A stretch of DNA of 43,855 nucleotides from an uncultured Clostridia bacterium (GTDB taxonomy: Bacteria > Bacillota > Clostridia > Christensenellales > Borkfalkiaceae). The position numbers and the translations under genes were made by a program. The stretch spans positions 1 to 43,855 of the forward strand of contig CALDOZ010000011.1 in NCBI GenBank assembly GCA_937912025.1, read 5' to 3'. Position 1 is the stretch's first letter, and every line of letters begins with the position of its first letter. The notes under the pieces were generated by a model. The model did not search any database. It saw nothing but the letters and a program-made list of their open reading frames with translations, and had not been told where the DNA came from. Below are positions 28,330 through 37,837 of the stretch, piece by piece.

Positions 28330-30533
28330 TCAACACCCCTAACGTAATTGCCTGACGTGTAATTTTTTATTACTGATTTTAAAGTTTTTTCGTCTAAAAT
28401 ATTAAAAATACTTTCAATTTCACTATTTGTTAAGCATCTTAAATCGTATAAATTATTGACGTTATTTAACGTGAAAATAATTTTAGCGCTATTAAATACT
28501 TTAAAACGGCATTCAGTAGTTTTATATCTAAATACAGGAAATTCTCTTTTTTCGGTGTCAACTAACGTAAACTCGTTATTTATTGAGCAAGTTTTACAAT
28601 CTTTTGAAAAAGGACAGTAAATTAAATCCATAACTTCAATAGAGCCACGAGTTAACGCGTATAATTTATAATTGAAATTTGAAATTTCACTTGCTTTTAA
28701 TTCTTTTGATATTGTAATATTTTTAACCTCATTTTGATAAAGAGTATAAACATCATAGCTATTAAACACGTTAAAGCCTACGCCTGCAAAAAGTTTAACG
28801 TTTTTAGCGGTTGCATACTCTAAACACCAATAACTGTCACCGTATATTCCGTAAAATTTATTAACGTATTTATCAATTATATTTAAATCGTTACCTGATA
28901 AAAATGGTGGAAGATATAACCATAACTTAACTTTTAGTTGATTGTAATAATTATATAAATCATCAATTAAATTATAATTAGTTGGACAAATTACAACATC
29001 TGTCACCTTGCTTTGTAGTGTTAGTTTTTTATCTGTAATTACCGCAAATCCGTTATTTATATCATTATATTTAAAATTAGAATAATTTTCATATTTTACG
29101 ATATTATCGCAATTTATAGGCGTTTTTATATAAAATAATTTACTGTATAATTCTGCTCTTAACTTATTAAGCGTGCTACTAACAATAAATGGCTCGCCTT
29201 CAATAATTATATTCCCTAAACTAACATCAAACGGATAAACGTCCGTTTTATTTAAGTTGGAAATTATACTTTCCTTAGTTATAGGAAGCGACTTTGCTTT
29301 TTCTAAAACGTTATCAGACGTAACGACTATACCATTACAACAAAGTGTTAATTTTTCACCAACCTTGGCGCAAACGGAAACTGTAATTTTCTTTTTTAAA
29401 TTAGGCATTAAATATTTTTTAATTACTGAAACGTCTTTAGTAATATAAACGTCGTCGCCTTTTAAAATATTGCCTTTGAATTTTAGTAAAAGTTTGCCGT
29501 TTTCTTTTACGCAAATACTATTACCAATTTCACGACCATTTCTTAAAATCTTAAAGCAATCGCCTTCTTCATAATTATAGTAACTTTCAAATAAAAAGGT
29601 ATCTTTAAAAGTTTTGCCAACTTTACCTACAAGTAGCCCTTTATGGTTTTGAATTTTATCGCTAATAAAGGTTTTAGATTGGTTAAATGCTAGACCTTCG
29701 GTGTAATCACCACGATTATATATTGATTTTAACGCCTTAAATAAATCGGGTCTAAATTTGCCATTTACGGCGCTTTTATAAAATTGTACGCTAACTGCTA
29801 CGTATTCTTCGCTACGCATTCTTCCTTCAATTTTAAACGATTTTACGCCTAAATCTTTTAAAACGTCAATTCTTTCATAAAGACATAAATCAGAAAGCGA
29901 CAAAACAAACCCATTATTTAAAGTTTTTTCACCGTCTTTATATGAGTATAATTTTCTACAAGGTTGTTTGCATGCGCCCCTATTACCGCTATTCCCACCA
30001 ATAAATGAAGAAAAATAACAATGCCCCGATAACGACGTACAAAGCGCGCCCTGAACGAAAACTTCAGTTTCAATAATGCTTGAAATTTTTTTAATATCTT
30101 CAAGTTTAGTTTCTCTTGCTAAAATAACGCGTGAAAACCCGTACTTTTTAGCCATTTCAGCGCCGTACACGTTACAAACGCCCGCTTGGGTAGATAAATG
30201 CAAGGTAATTTCAGGAATAAACTCTTTTAAAAGTTTACCTAAAAAAATATCTTGCACTATAAAAGCGTCCGCTCCGTTTTCGTATGCAAATTTTACGCTT
30301 GATAGCAAATTTTCAATTTCACTATCTTTAATTAAGGTATTAATAGTAACGTAAACCTTAACACCGAAAGTTTTAGCGTACGCTATTGAATATTTAAGTT
30401 CGTCGTCGTTAAAATTATCAGCGCTTTGACGCGCAGAAAAATTTTTAAGACCTAAATAAACGGCGTCAGCACCGCTATTAACCGCTTGTATTAAGTTTTG
30501 TTTATTACCCGCAGGCGCTAAAATTTCTATCAT
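28326..30533 (-). CDS. U32 family peptidase (RlhA/TrhP-like)
   Basis: 735 residues. N-terminal U32 barrel (about 1-300): MIEILAPAGNKQNLIQAVNSGADAVYLG, ITLHLSTQAGVCN and the family signature ETEVFVQGALCTSLSGHCYFSS with NRGACKQPCR. A DUF3656-like region and a third domain with further Cys follow (LIYCPFSKDCKTC). U32 proteins of this kind are linked to collagen-like proteolysis or, more firmly, to hydroxylation of 23S rRNA (RlhA) and tRNA (TrhP). The Cys residues fit an Fe-S cluster. Which of these roles applies cannot be told here. It precedes mutS2 with a 4-base overlap. Confidence 0.9.
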   Translation of the reverse strand: MIEILAPAGNKQNLIQAVNSGADAVYLGLKNFSARQSADNFNDDELKYSIAYAKTFGVKVYVTINTLIKDSEIENLLSSVKFAYENGADAFIVQDIFLGKLLKEFIPEITLHLSTQAGVCNVYGAEMAKKYGFSRVILARETKLEDIKKISSIIETEVFVQGALCTSLSGHCYFSSFIGGNSGNRGACKQPCRKLYSYKDGEKTLNNGFVLSLSDLCLYERIDVLKDLGVKSFKIEGRMRSEEYVAVSVQFYKSAVNGKFRPDLFKALKSIYNRGDYTEGLAFNQSKTFISDKIQNHKGLLVGKVGKTFKDTFLFESYYNYEEGDCFKILRNGREIGNSICVKENGKLLLKFKGNILKGDDVYITKDVSVIKKYLMPNLKKKITVSVCAKVGEKLTLCCNGIVVTSDNVLEKAKSLPITKESIISNLNKTDVYPFDVSLGNIIIEGEPFIVSSTLNKLRAELYSKLFYIKTPINCDNIVKYENYSNFKYNDINNGFAVITDKKLTLQSKVTDVVICPTNYNLIDDLYNYYNQLKVKLWLYLPPFLSGNDLNIIDKYVNKFYGIYGDSYWCLEYATAKNVKLFAGVGFNVFNSYDVYTLYQNEVKNITISKELKASEISNFNYKLYALTRGSIEVMDLIYCPFSKDCKTCSINNEFTLVDTEKREFPVFRYKTTECRFKVFNSAKIIFTLNNVNNLYDLRCLTNSEIESIFNILDEKTLKSVIKNYTSGNYVRGVE

Positions 30534-30589
30534 ACGTTTATTTTATCATAAATTACTTAATTTTAAAAGTTATTTTGTATATATTAATA

Positions 30590-30618
30590 AAAAAGAACGG
30601 TAAAAACCGTTCTTTTTT
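30590..30618 (-). terminator. pheST terminator
   Basis: Stem aaaaaagaacggt / accgttcttttt directly after the pheT stop, T-run on the minus strand. Confidence 0.88.
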
Positions 30619-30620
30619 AA

Positions 30621-33050
30621 TTATCTAAGTTCAATTCCAACGTTTTTAAGGTTATTTAAAATTTTACCAACCGTCTTATCAACTTCTTCTAAAGTAAGAG
30701 ATCTATCAGGCATAGCGAACGTTAAATGGTACGCCATACTCTTTTTGCCTTGCTCGGCAAGTTGACCACCCGTATAAATATCAAAAATTTCAATATTTTG
30801 TAAGGTTTTATCGGCAAACTTTTTAATATACTTAATTGTTTGAGCGTTAGTAACGCTATTATCCATAACAAGCGCTAAATCTCTTTCAACCAAAGGATAT
30901 TTAGAAATTGCTTTATAGTTAAGTTTACGGTTAAGCATTTTAGCAATTTGACTATATTTAATTTCACCAATATAAACGCGTTTATCAATACCTAACTTTT
31001 CAGCAATTATAGGATTAAGTTCGCCAATATAACCAATAGATTTATTACCAATAACAACTTCTGCGCTTCTTGTTGGGTGCATAAACGAGCGTTCACACTT
31101 AATAAAATCAACTTTAAACGTTGCTTTAATAGCAAAAAGTAAACCTTCTACAATGCCTTTAATTGTAAAGAAGTCTTCGTTGTCGCCAAACATACCAAGC
31201 GAAATGCAATCTTCTTGAATAGGAAGTTCAGTAAGTGGCAACTCAATTGGGTGATATTCTTTTGCAAACTCAAAAAGTCTTCCGTTTAAATTCTTTTTAT
31301 TAAGGTTGTTTGCAATAACTTTTAACATTGACGGAATAAGCGTAGTTCTCATAACGGATACGTCTTCGCCAAGCGGATTTAAAATTTTAACAAACTTATA
31401 CTCGTCCGAATTTACGTCAAGTTTTAAATTATCATAATCTTTTTCAGAAATAAACGAATAAGTAATTGCTTCGTTAAAACCTTGCGAAACAAGGTAATTT
31501 TTAGCGTTTTCAATGTCTTTTTGCTCTTTATTAAGACCACCTACGGTTATTGAAGCATCGTCAAGCAAAGTATCTATAATATGGTCGTAACCATACATTC
31601 TAATAACTTCTTCGGCAATACAAGGATAGTCTTCAATATCATTTCTATACGGCGGAATTACTAAATGAATATTGTCACCGTTAATTTCAACGCCAAAATT
31701 TAAACGTGTTAAAATATCTTTAATAACGTCGCTAGGCACTTCAATACCTAAAACTTTGTTAATTTTTGATATTTTTGTATCCATTGTTTTAGGTTCTACG
31801 CTTTCACTATTAACGTCAATATAATTAGTAGCAATTTTACCAGCGCCAAGTTTAGAAATAAGCGAAAGCGCGCGTTTCATACCAAGTTCCGCGCCGTAAC
31901 CGTCAGTACCCTTTTCATATCTTGAAGAAGAATCAGAACGTTTTCCAAGGGCGCGCGACGTTTTACGAATACTATCGCGTTTAAACGTTGCCGACTCAAA
32001 CAACACGTTTTTAGTCGTAGTTTCAATACAACTTGACTTTCCACCCATAATACCTGCTATACATTGTGGATTATATGCATCGCAAATAAGTAAGTTAGAT
32101 GGGTTAAGTACAAATTCTGTATCGTCAAGCGTAGTAATTTTTTCATTTTCTTTTGCGCGACGAACAATTATTTTATTACCTTCAAGTAAATCGTAGTCAA
32201 AACTGTGCATTGGTTGACCAATTTCGGTTAAAACAAAGTTGGTTATGTCAACAATATTGTTAATTGAACGAATACCAACGCTCATTAAACGTTTTTGTAG
32301 CCACTTTGGAGACTCGTCAATTTTAATATCTTTAACTAAACAACCAATATAACGCGAACATAAGTCAGTATCTTCAACTGTAATAGAAATATTATCAGAC
32401 GTATCAAAATTACTAACTTCATACGTTAAGTCTGGCATTTTTAAGTCTTTATTTAAAACAGCGGCAACTTCTCTTGCTAAGCCTAAAATACTGTTACAAT
32501 CAGGTCTATTTGCAGTTACACCAATATCGAAAATTACTTCGTCAAGACCAACTATAGGCTTAATATCAGCACCGTTTTGTACTGAGTTATCTAATATAAG
32601 TAATCCGTCGTAAGACGCGCCCTTATACATTTCTTCAGTAACGCCAATTTCAACGCCGGCGCAAAGCATACCGTTAGATTCAACGCCACGAAGTTTGCCC
32701 GCTTTAATTTTCATCACACCTAAAATCTCGTCGTGATTTTTACCCGTTTCGTATACGGTTGCGCCAATTAACGCGCAAGGCGCTTTAATACCAACTTTAA
32801 CGTTGTCCGCCCCGCAACAAATTTGGAAAACGCCATGGCTACCACAATCAACCTTACAAACGTGAAGATGAGTATCTGGAATTGCTTCGCATTCAATAAC
32901 TTCACCAACTACAACACCAGAAATTTCTTTGCCGTTTTCAATAACTTCTTCAACTTCAAACCCGCAGGAGAAAAGTTTATTTTTAAGTGTTTCTACCGAA
33001 ACGTCACTAATATCAACGTAATCATTTAACCAATTTAATGGAAGCTTCAT
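30621..33050 (-). CDS. pheT: Phenylalanyl-tRNA synthetase beta subunit
   Basis: Beta chain of the alpha2-beta2 enzyme. N-terminal MKLPLNWLNDYVDISD, EMAP-like tRNA-binding domain (about 40-150: VVVGEVIECEAIPDTHLHVCKVD, CGADNVKVGIKAP), B3/B4 editing domain, B5 domain (PPYRNDIEDYPCIAEEVIRMYGYDHI), catalytic-like domain and C-terminal anticodon-binding domain (SKYPLVERDLALVMD, ending ILNNLKNVGIELR). 809 residues, complete. It follows pheS by 10 bases and shares the T-box. Confidence 0.97.
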   Translation of the reverse strand: MKLPLNWLNDYVDISDVSVETLKNKLFSCGFEVEEVIENGKEISGVVVGEVIECEAIPDTHLHVCKVDCGSHGVFQICCGADNVKVGIKAPCALIGATVYETGKNHDEILGVMKIKAGKLRGVESNGMLCAGVEIGVTEEMYKGASYDGLLILDNSVQNGADIKPIVGLDEVIFDIGVTANRPDCNSILGLAREVAAVLNKDLKMPDLTYEVSNFDTSDNISITVEDTDLCSRYIGCLVKDIKIDESPKWLQKRLMSVGIRSINNIVDITNFVLTEIGQPMHSFDYDLLEGNKIIVRRAKENEKITTLDDTEFVLNPSNLLICDAYNPQCIAGIMGGKSSCIETTTKNVLFESATFKRDSIRKTSRALGKRSDSSSRYEKGTDGYGAELGMKRALSLISKLGAGKIATNYIDVNSESVEPKTMDTKISKINKVLGIEVPSDVIKDILTRLNFGVEINGDNIHLVIPPYRNDIEDYPCIAEEVIRMYGYDHIIDTLLDDASITVGGLNKEQKDIENAKNYLVSQGFNEAITYSFISEKDYDNLKLDVNSDEYKFVKILNPLGEDVSVMRTTLIPSMLKVIANNLNKKNLNGRLFEFAKEYHPIELPLTELPIQEDCISLGMFGDNEDFFTIKGIVEGLLFAIKATFKVDFIKCERSFMHPTRSAEVVIGNKSIGYIGELNPIIAEKLGIDKRVYIGEIKYSQIAKMLNRKLNYKAISKYPLVERDLALVMDNSVTNAQTIKYIKKFADKTLQNIEIFDIYTGGQLAEQGKKSMAYHLTFAMPDRSLTLEEVDKTVGKILNNLKNVGIELR

Positions 33051-33060
33051 AATTTTCTCC

Positions 33061-34080
33061 TTATTTGAATTGTTTTAAAAATCTAATATCGTTTTCGTAG
33101 AAAAGTCTAATATCAGGAATTTTATATTTAAGTATTGCAATACGCTCAATACCCATACCAAAAGCGTAACCAGAATAAACTTCACTATCAATACCGCAAC
33201 CTTCAAGCACCTTTTTATTAACTATACCAGCGCCTAAAATTTCAATCCAGCCCGTACCTTTACAAAGTTTACAACCCTTGCCGTGACACTCTGAACACGA
33301 AACGTCAACTTCTACGCTCGGTTCAGTAAACGGGAAGTATGAAGGACGAAGTCTTGTTTTAGCATCTTTACCAAACATAATTTTACAAAACTCGTCTAAC
33401 GTGCCTTTTAAATCACATAAAGTAATGCCCTTATCTACAACAAGACCTTCCATTTGGTGGAAAATTGGAGAGTGAGAAGCATCATCGTCACTTCTGTATA
33501 CTTTACCAGGGCTTAAAACTTTAATAGGAGGTTTTTTATCGAGCATAACCCTAACTTGTCCTGCAGAAGTTTGCGTTCTAAGTAAAATATTGTCGTTAAT
33601 ATAGAAAGTATCTTGCATATCACGCGCAGGATGGTCAGGCGGAATATTAAGCATTTGGAAGTTGTAGTAATCTTCTTCAATTTCAGGACCTTCGAAAATA
33701 TTAAAGCCCATGCTTGTAAACGCTTCGATAAGTTCGTTTTTAATTAAAGTAATTGGGTGAAGCGTACCAACTTCTTTTGATTTTCCGGGTAAAGTTATAT
33801 CAATTGCTTCTTTTTCAAAAGTTTTTTGAAGTTCAATTTCTTTTAAAACCTTTTCTTTTTCACCAAACACGTTTTCAATTTCACTTCTTAAATCGTTAAC
33901 GAGTTTACCAGCAGACGGCCTATCTTCTTTAGGAATATCTTTCATTCCTTTAAGAAGTTCGGTTACAGCGCCGTTTTTACCAAGATATTTAACTTTAAGG
34001 TCAGTTAAATCTTTTAACGACGTAACTGCAATAACGTCAGTTTTTGCATTGTTTAATATAACTGCAATTTTTTCTTTCAT
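33061..34080 (-). CDS. pheS: Phenylalanyl-tRNA synthetase alpha subunit
   Basis: Catalytic alpha chain that charges tRNA-Phe. N-terminal coiled coil, then class II motifs: HPITLIKNELIEAFTSMGFNIFEGPEIE, DMQDTFYI, LLRTQTSAGQVRVM, SPGKVYRSDDDASHSPIFHQMEGLVVD, FPFTEPSVEVDV and GYAFGMGIERIAILKY. The Cys motif CSECHGKGCKLC is an insert seen in many Gram-positive versions. 339 residues. Expression should follow uncharged tRNA-Phe through the T-box upstream. Confidence 0.97.
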   Translation of the reverse strand: MKEKIAVILNNAKTDVIAVTSLKDLTDLKVKYLGKNGAVTELLKGMKDIPKEDRPSAGKLVNDLRSEIENVFGEKEKVLKEIELQKTFEKEAIDITLPGKSKEVGTLHPITLIKNELIEAFTSMGFNIFEGPEIEEDYYNFQMLNIPPDHPARDMQDTFYINDNILLRTQTSAGQVRVMLDKKPPIKVLSPGKVYRSDDDASHSPIFHQMEGLVVDKGITLCDLKGTLDEFCKIMFGKDAKTRLRPSYFPFTEPSVEVDVSCSECHGKGCKLCKGTGWIEILGAGIVNKKVLEGCGIDSEVYSGYAFGMGIERIAILKYKIPDIRLFYENDIRFLKQFK

Positions 34081-34124
34081 ACCTACTCCTTATAAAATTC
34101 AGTTTATAAAACTTTTTTGATAAT

Positions 34125-34345
34125 AAAAAACGCGCCCTTGATAAAGGACGCAATAGTAACGTGGTACCACCTTAGTTTATACGAATATTCGTATCTTGAC
34201 GTTATAACGTAACGAACGGCACGGCTTAATATTAGTTCAGCTTGCAACTCGGAAGTGAATAACGTTTTATCAGCAATAAAAACATTTCAGCAGTTTGTTT
34301 TTTCTCTGTAAAAGCAACAAAAACGTCTGTCTTCGTCATAGTTTT
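34125..34345 (-). promoter_or_regulatory. T-box leader of pheST
   Basis: On the minus strand the T-box sequence aaggtggtaccacg (about 34159-34172) precedes a terminator gcgtcctt / aagggcgc with a T-run (34125-34152). Upstream is a Stem I region of the expected length. The antiterminator would form when uncharged tRNA-Phe binds. A possible TTC specifier is in the sequence cacttccgag, but I cannot place it with certainty. Confidence 0.92.
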
Positions 34346-34359
34346 TAAATATTACGTTT

Positions 34360-34388
34360 ATTATATATTCAAAAACAAAATTTGTCAA
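34360..34388 (-). promoter_or_regulatory. pheST promoter
   Basis: Minus strand: perfect -35 TTGACA (34383-34388), 17-base spacer, perfect -10 TATAAT (34360-34365), placed between the yunB stop and the T-box. Confidence 0.88.
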
Positions 34389-34392
34389 ACGT

Positions 34393-35034
34393 TTAATTTC
34401 GTTTTTCGGCTGAAACTATGCTTCCTTCAATAAAAAATTCAGGCACTTTACCAACAATGTAATTATCAAAAATTAAAATTCTAATTTTATCAGTCAAATC
34501 TTCCGTTTTAAACCTTGTAACAATATAAACTTCGGGAATAATATCAACGTAAACGGCGTGCCGTGTTTGGTTAATTCCCGCTTCTTCAAACTCTGAAATT
34601 ATATCACATTTTACGCTCGTCACCGTTATTAACGGCATTTTAACTTTTTTACCAAAACCTGAAAATATTCTTATACCCGTAAATACGCCGATAGGCACGT
34701 CAATCCCCGTTTTAGTATGCTCTTCAAGGTAATTAATAACGTAATCGGCTAAACTTGACGCAAGCGAATTAACCTTGAACGTGTTTGCAGTCACCATTGA
34801 AATTTCACCTTCGCTATTTTTATGTATTTTAATTAAATCTTCATAAACGTAATTGTCTTTGACTGTTTCGCTTATAGCGTAATACGCCGAACTTGACAAC
34901 ATTCCCGAATAAGTGCTTTTACCTAAATCAATTAGCATTTTATTTGAAAAATGATAAAGCGTTATAAATACGACTATAAAATCAATTAACATAAATATAA
35001 ATAATGCTTTTAATTTCTTTTTGCGTTTTTTCAT
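34393..35034 (-). CDS. yunB: Sporulation protein YunB
   Basis: 213 residues with one N-terminal membrane segment (about 9-28), the rest outside. Family motifs: LIKIHKNSEGEISMVTANTFKVNSLASSL, GIDVPIGVFTGIRIFSGFGKKV, SEFEEAGINQTRHAVYVDI. In Bacillus yunB is under SigE/SigF-type sporulation control and is needed for normal spore formation; the exact role is unclear. It follows the spoVA genes here on the same strand, past a terminator. Confidence 0.9.
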   Translation of the reverse strand: MKKRKKKLKALFIFMLIDFIVVFITLYHFSNKMLIDLGKSTYSGMLSSSAYYAISETVKDNYVYEDLIKIHKNSEGEISMVTANTFKVNSLASSLADYVINYLEEHTKTGIDVPIGVFTGIRIFSGFGKKVKMPLITVTSVKCDIISEFEEAGINQTRHAVYVDIIPEVYIVTRFKTEDLTDKIRILIFDNYIVGKVPEFFIEGSIVSAEKRN

Positions 35035-35072
35035 ATTAAACCTTTTATATTTATATGTTAAAATTAAAAAAA

Positions 35073-35099
35073 ATAAGCAATTTTTTAATAATTGCTTAT
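35073..35099 (-). terminator. Terminator after spoVAE
   Basis: Ten-base stem ataagcaatt / aattgcttat with a seven-base loop and A/T runs, between spoVAE and yunB. Confidence 0.75.
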
Positions 35100-35112
35100 C
35101 ATTTTATCATTT

Positions 35113-35484
35113 TTAATTGTATTTTGACTTTGGTTTAAATATTACTGCAACTAAAAAACCAAATATAATTGCTGACGATATACCAACTGTTGCCGCAGAT
35201 AAACCGCCCGTAATTGCTCCTATTAAACCAGATTTTGCGCCTTTAATTGCGCCGTCGGCAAGTAAATAACCAAACCCTGAAATAGGTACTGTTGCGCCAG
35301 CGCCTGCAAAATCTACTAAATACTCATATATCCCAAACGCTTGCAAAACAACGCCTGCAAGTAAAAATATTACTAAAATTTTACCCGACGTAAGTTTTGT
35401 TTTATTTATTATTAGTTGTGCAACCGTGCAAATTGCTCCACCAACTAAAAACGCTTTTAAAAACGATAATAAAATTTCAATCAT
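35113..35484 (-). CDS. spoVAE: Stage V sporulation protein AE
   Basis: Integral membrane part of the SpoVA channel that moves dipicolinic acid into the forespore. Start chosen at MIEILLSFLKAFLVGGAICTVAQ, the family start, overlapping the end of spoVAD by 8 bases; a longer frame to 35571 would add a basic stretch not typical of the family and cover spoVAD codons. Four hydrophobic segments with Gly-rich loops (GAGATVPISGFGYLLADGAIKGAKSGLIGAITGGL). 123 residues, close to the usual 116-125. Confidence 0.9.
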   Translation of the reverse strand: MIEILLSFLKAFLVGGAICTVAQLIINKTKLTSGKILVIFLLAGVVLQAFGIYEYLVDFAGAGATVPISGFGYLLADGAIKGAKSGLIGAITGGLSAATVGISSAIIFGFLVAVIFKPKSKYN

Positions 35485-36469
35485 AACACTCCACCGTAAT
35501 AGCGTGCGATATCGACGGAATGCTTTCGCCTTGTTGGCTAGACACAGTTGAAAGTAACGCTCCCGTAGCACAAAACAACACGCGTTTTAATTGTTTTTTT
35601 AATAATTTAGGATAAATATACGAGGCAAAAACTACCGCGCTACAACCTGCGCCACTTCCGCCTTGAAATTCCTTTTCTTCAATATTATAAATTAATTCAC
35701 CGCAATCAACGTGATTTCTACTTAAATCGATGCCTTCTTTTTGACATAGATGCTTTAAAAGTCTTGAACCTAACGCTCCCAAATCACCCGACACAATAAG
35801 GTCGTAATCGTTAGCAACAGTATTAGTGTTCTTCAAATGATTTTTAATTGTGTTCATACACGCCGGCGCCATTGCCGCGCCCATATTATTAACGTCGGTT
35901 ACACCGTAATCTGTTACAGTTCCTATCGTTGCGTTAGATATAAAAGGAAAGCCTTTATCATTTGATAGTAAAAATGAGCCAGCGCCCGTTACCGTCCACT
36001 GCGCCTGAGGAGGCCTAACTGAGCCAAGTTCAAGTGGGTATCGATATTGACGTTCCGCAGTCGAAAAATGACTTACAGTTGACGTTACTACTTTTTTTAA
36101 ATATCCACCGTCAATTAAAGTTGATGCAAGAACTAAACTTTCAGTAATTGAAGAACACGCCGAGTATACCCCAAGTAGCGGAATACTAAAATTACGCGCC
36201 GAAAAACTTGTTGATATATTTTGATTAAGCAGGTCGCCAAGTATCATTGTGTCAATATCACTTTCACTTAGATTAGCCTTTTTTATTACGTTTTTAATTG
36301 CCGTAGTTAACATTTTACTTTCAGCCTTTTCATACGTTGACTGTCCAAACTTATCGTCGTTAAGTTTTAAATCGAAACATTTTTTAAGTGGCGACTGTGA
36401 TTCTTTAGGCCCAACTATAGAATAGGTTGAAATTATAGACGGCTTGTTTTTAAATACTATTGTTTCCAT
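35477..36469 (-). CDS. spoVAD: Stage V sporulation protein AD
   Basis: Soluble SpoVA component with a thiolase-like fold that binds dipicolinic acid in Bacillus. Motifs: TYSIVGPKESQSPLKKCFD, GVYSACSSITESLVLAS, RPPQAQWTVTGAGSFLLS, GAMAPACMNTI-type and GGSGAGCSAVVFASY. 330 residues, normal. It follows spoVAC by 50 bases and overlaps spoVAE, so the three are one operon under late forespore control (sigma G expected, not proved here). Confidence 0.95.
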   Translation of the reverse strand: METIVFKNKPSIISTYSIVGPKESQSPLKKCFDLKLNDDKFGQSTYEKAESKMLTTAIKNVIKKANLSESDIDTMILGDLLNQNISTSFSARNFSIPLLGVYSACSSITESLVLASTLIDGGYLKKVVTSTVSHFSTAERQYRYPLELGSVRPPQAQWTVTGAGSFLLSNDKGFPFISNATIGTVTDYGVTDVNNMGAAMAPACMNTIKNHLKNTNTVANDYDLIVSGDLGALGSRLLKHLCQKEGIDLSRNHVDCGELIYNIEEKEFQGGSGAGCSAVVFASYIYPKLLKKQLKRVLFCATGALLSTVSSQQGESIPSISHAITVECYD

Positions 36470-36519
36470 TATGTAAATATTTATATTTTTTACGATTATA
36501 TCGAATATTTTATAATTTT

Positions 36520-36981
36520 TTATATTTGATAAATTATATAATAAATTATTCCTACAAGCGCGCTTGACGTTACGCCGTAAACAATAATAGGCCCTGCTAT
36601 TACAAACATTTTTGCCGCCAGCCCATAAACGAAACCTTCACTTCTAAACTCCATTGCAGGTGAAACTACTGAGTTTGAAAATCCCGTTATTGGCACAATT
36701 GAGCCACCGCCTGCAAATTTACCTATTCTATCATAAACGCCAAACCCTGTTAAAAGCGCGCCTAAAAAAATAAGCACCATTGAAGTTGCGCCTGCTAATA
36801 AATCGCCGTACAAATCAAAAACGTACATAAAAATTAAACGAATAAATTGCCCAATCATACAAATTACGCCACCTACCCAAAACGCGTTTAAAAGCGTTTT
36901 AAACTCATTAGTTTTAGGCGCGATTGAAGAAACGTAATCTAAATATTCCTTATTAATAAATTTATTATTTTGCTCTTTCAT
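36520..36981 (-). CDS. spoVAC: Stage V sporulation protein AC
   Basis: Membrane protein of the SpoVA complex; in Bacillus SpoVAC acts as a mechanosensitive channel in dipicolinate release. 153 residues with several hydrophobic segments: NAFWVGGVICMIGQFIRLIF, TSMVLIFLGALLTGFGVYD, GSIVPITGFSNSVVSPAMEFRSEG, FVIAGPIIVYGVTSSALVGIIYYI. First recognised gene of the spoVAC-spoVAD-spoVAE unit. Its start overlaps a 31-aa frame. Confidence 0.94.
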   Translation of the reverse strand: MKEQNNKFINKEYLDYVSSIAPKTNEFKTLLNAFWVGGVICMIGQFIRLIFMYVFDLYGDLLAGATSMVLIFLGALLTGFGVYDRIGKFAGGGSIVPITGFSNSVVSPAMEFRSEGFVYGLAAKMFVIAGPIIVYGVTSSALVGIIYYIIYQI

Positions 36982-37060
36982 TACTATTTTCCTTTATAAA
37001 AATTTCATTACTATCGATAAAATACTCTTCGCTAGACTTAAAAGGTTTAGTTTTTTTCAT
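36965..37060 (-). CDS. Possible small protein before spoVAC (31 aa)
   Basis: A short frame MKKTKPFKSSEEYFIDSN... of 31 codons ends 17 bases inside spoVAC. It has no clear ribosome-binding site, but its end covers the spoVAC site (aaggaaaat), which would allow translational coupling. It may be only chance. Confidence 0.3.
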   Translation of the reverse strand: MKKTKPFKSSEEYFIDSNEIFIKENSNERAK

Positions 37061-37083
37061 AATTATATTATTGACTTAAAAAT

Positions 37084-37111
37084 AAAAAAAATACCTACAA
37101 AAGTAGGTATT
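37084..37111 (-). terminator. Terminator after sigF
   Basis: Perfect eight-base stem atacctac / gtaggtat with loop aaaa and a T-run on the minus strand; it begins at the sigF stop. It separates the spoIIA operon from spoVA. Confidence 0.85.
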
Positions 37112-37829
37112 ATGCTAAATCTTTAAGACGTAGTAAAATTTTATTTTCAAGTCGTGAAACTTGCACTTGCGATATTCCTAAAATTTTTGCAACTTCGCCT
37201 TGCGTGTGATCTCTAAAATATCTTAATACGATAATTTTTTGCTCTCTTTCGTTTAATTTTTTTAGTAAGTTTTTTACATATAATTTATTTATAACGTCAT
37301 CTTCGTTTTCTTTTGACGGCAATTTTTCAATTAATTGTTGTGATTTTTCTAACCCATCGTCTATAGTTTCATACAAAGATATAGGCATTTTTGAAGAATC
37401 CATTGCTAAAACTACTTCTTCTTTTGGATAATTTAGCGCAACTGCTATTTCTTCAATTGTTGGCTCAACTCCGTATTTTATTTGATGTTTTTCAATATAA
37501 TTATTAATATTTTGCGCTTGAAGTTTAATAAACCTTGACACTTTTATTTCGCCGTCATCTCTTAAAAATCTTTTTATCTCACCAATAATAAGCGGTACGG
37601 CGTAAGTGGAAAATCTAACGTTATAACTTTCATTAAAATTATATATTGCTTTAATTAACCCAAGCGAGCCAATTTGAATTAAGTCGTCGTAATCGACGCC
37701 TTTATTTTTAAATTTATTTACTATACTTTTTACAAGTAAAATATTATTTTTAACTAAAATTTCTTTACTATTTTCATTACCTTTTTTTGCTAATCTTATG
37801 TGAAGTAACGTTTCTTCTAAAGAAAGCAT
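37110..37829 (-). CDS. sigF: RNA polymerase forespore sigma factor SigF (SpoIIAC)
   Basis: First forespore-specific sigma factor. Region 2 (VDYDDLIQIGSLGLIKAIYNFNESYNVRFSTYAVPLIIGEIKRFLRDD), region 3 and region 4 (LNEREQKIIVLRYFRDHTQGEVAKILGISQVQVSRLE) are clear. 239 residues, normal. It is the third gene of spoIIAA-spoIIAB-sigF, 8 bases after spoIIAB; SpoIIAB holds it inactive until SpoIIAA is dephosphorylated in the forespore. Confidence 0.95.
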   Translation of the reverse strand: MLSLEETLLHIRLAKKGNENSKEILVKNNILLVKSIVNKFKNKGVDYDDLIQIGSLGLIKAIYNFNESYNVRFSTYAVPLIIGEIKRFLRDDGEIKVSRFIKLQAQNINNYIEKHQIKYGVEPTIEEIAVALNYPKEEVVLAMDSSKMPISLYETIDDGLEKSQQLIEKLPSKENEDDVINKLYVKNLLKKLNEREQKIIVLRYFRDHTQGEVAKILGISQVQVSRLENKILLRLKDLA

Positions 37830-37837
37830 TTGCCCTC

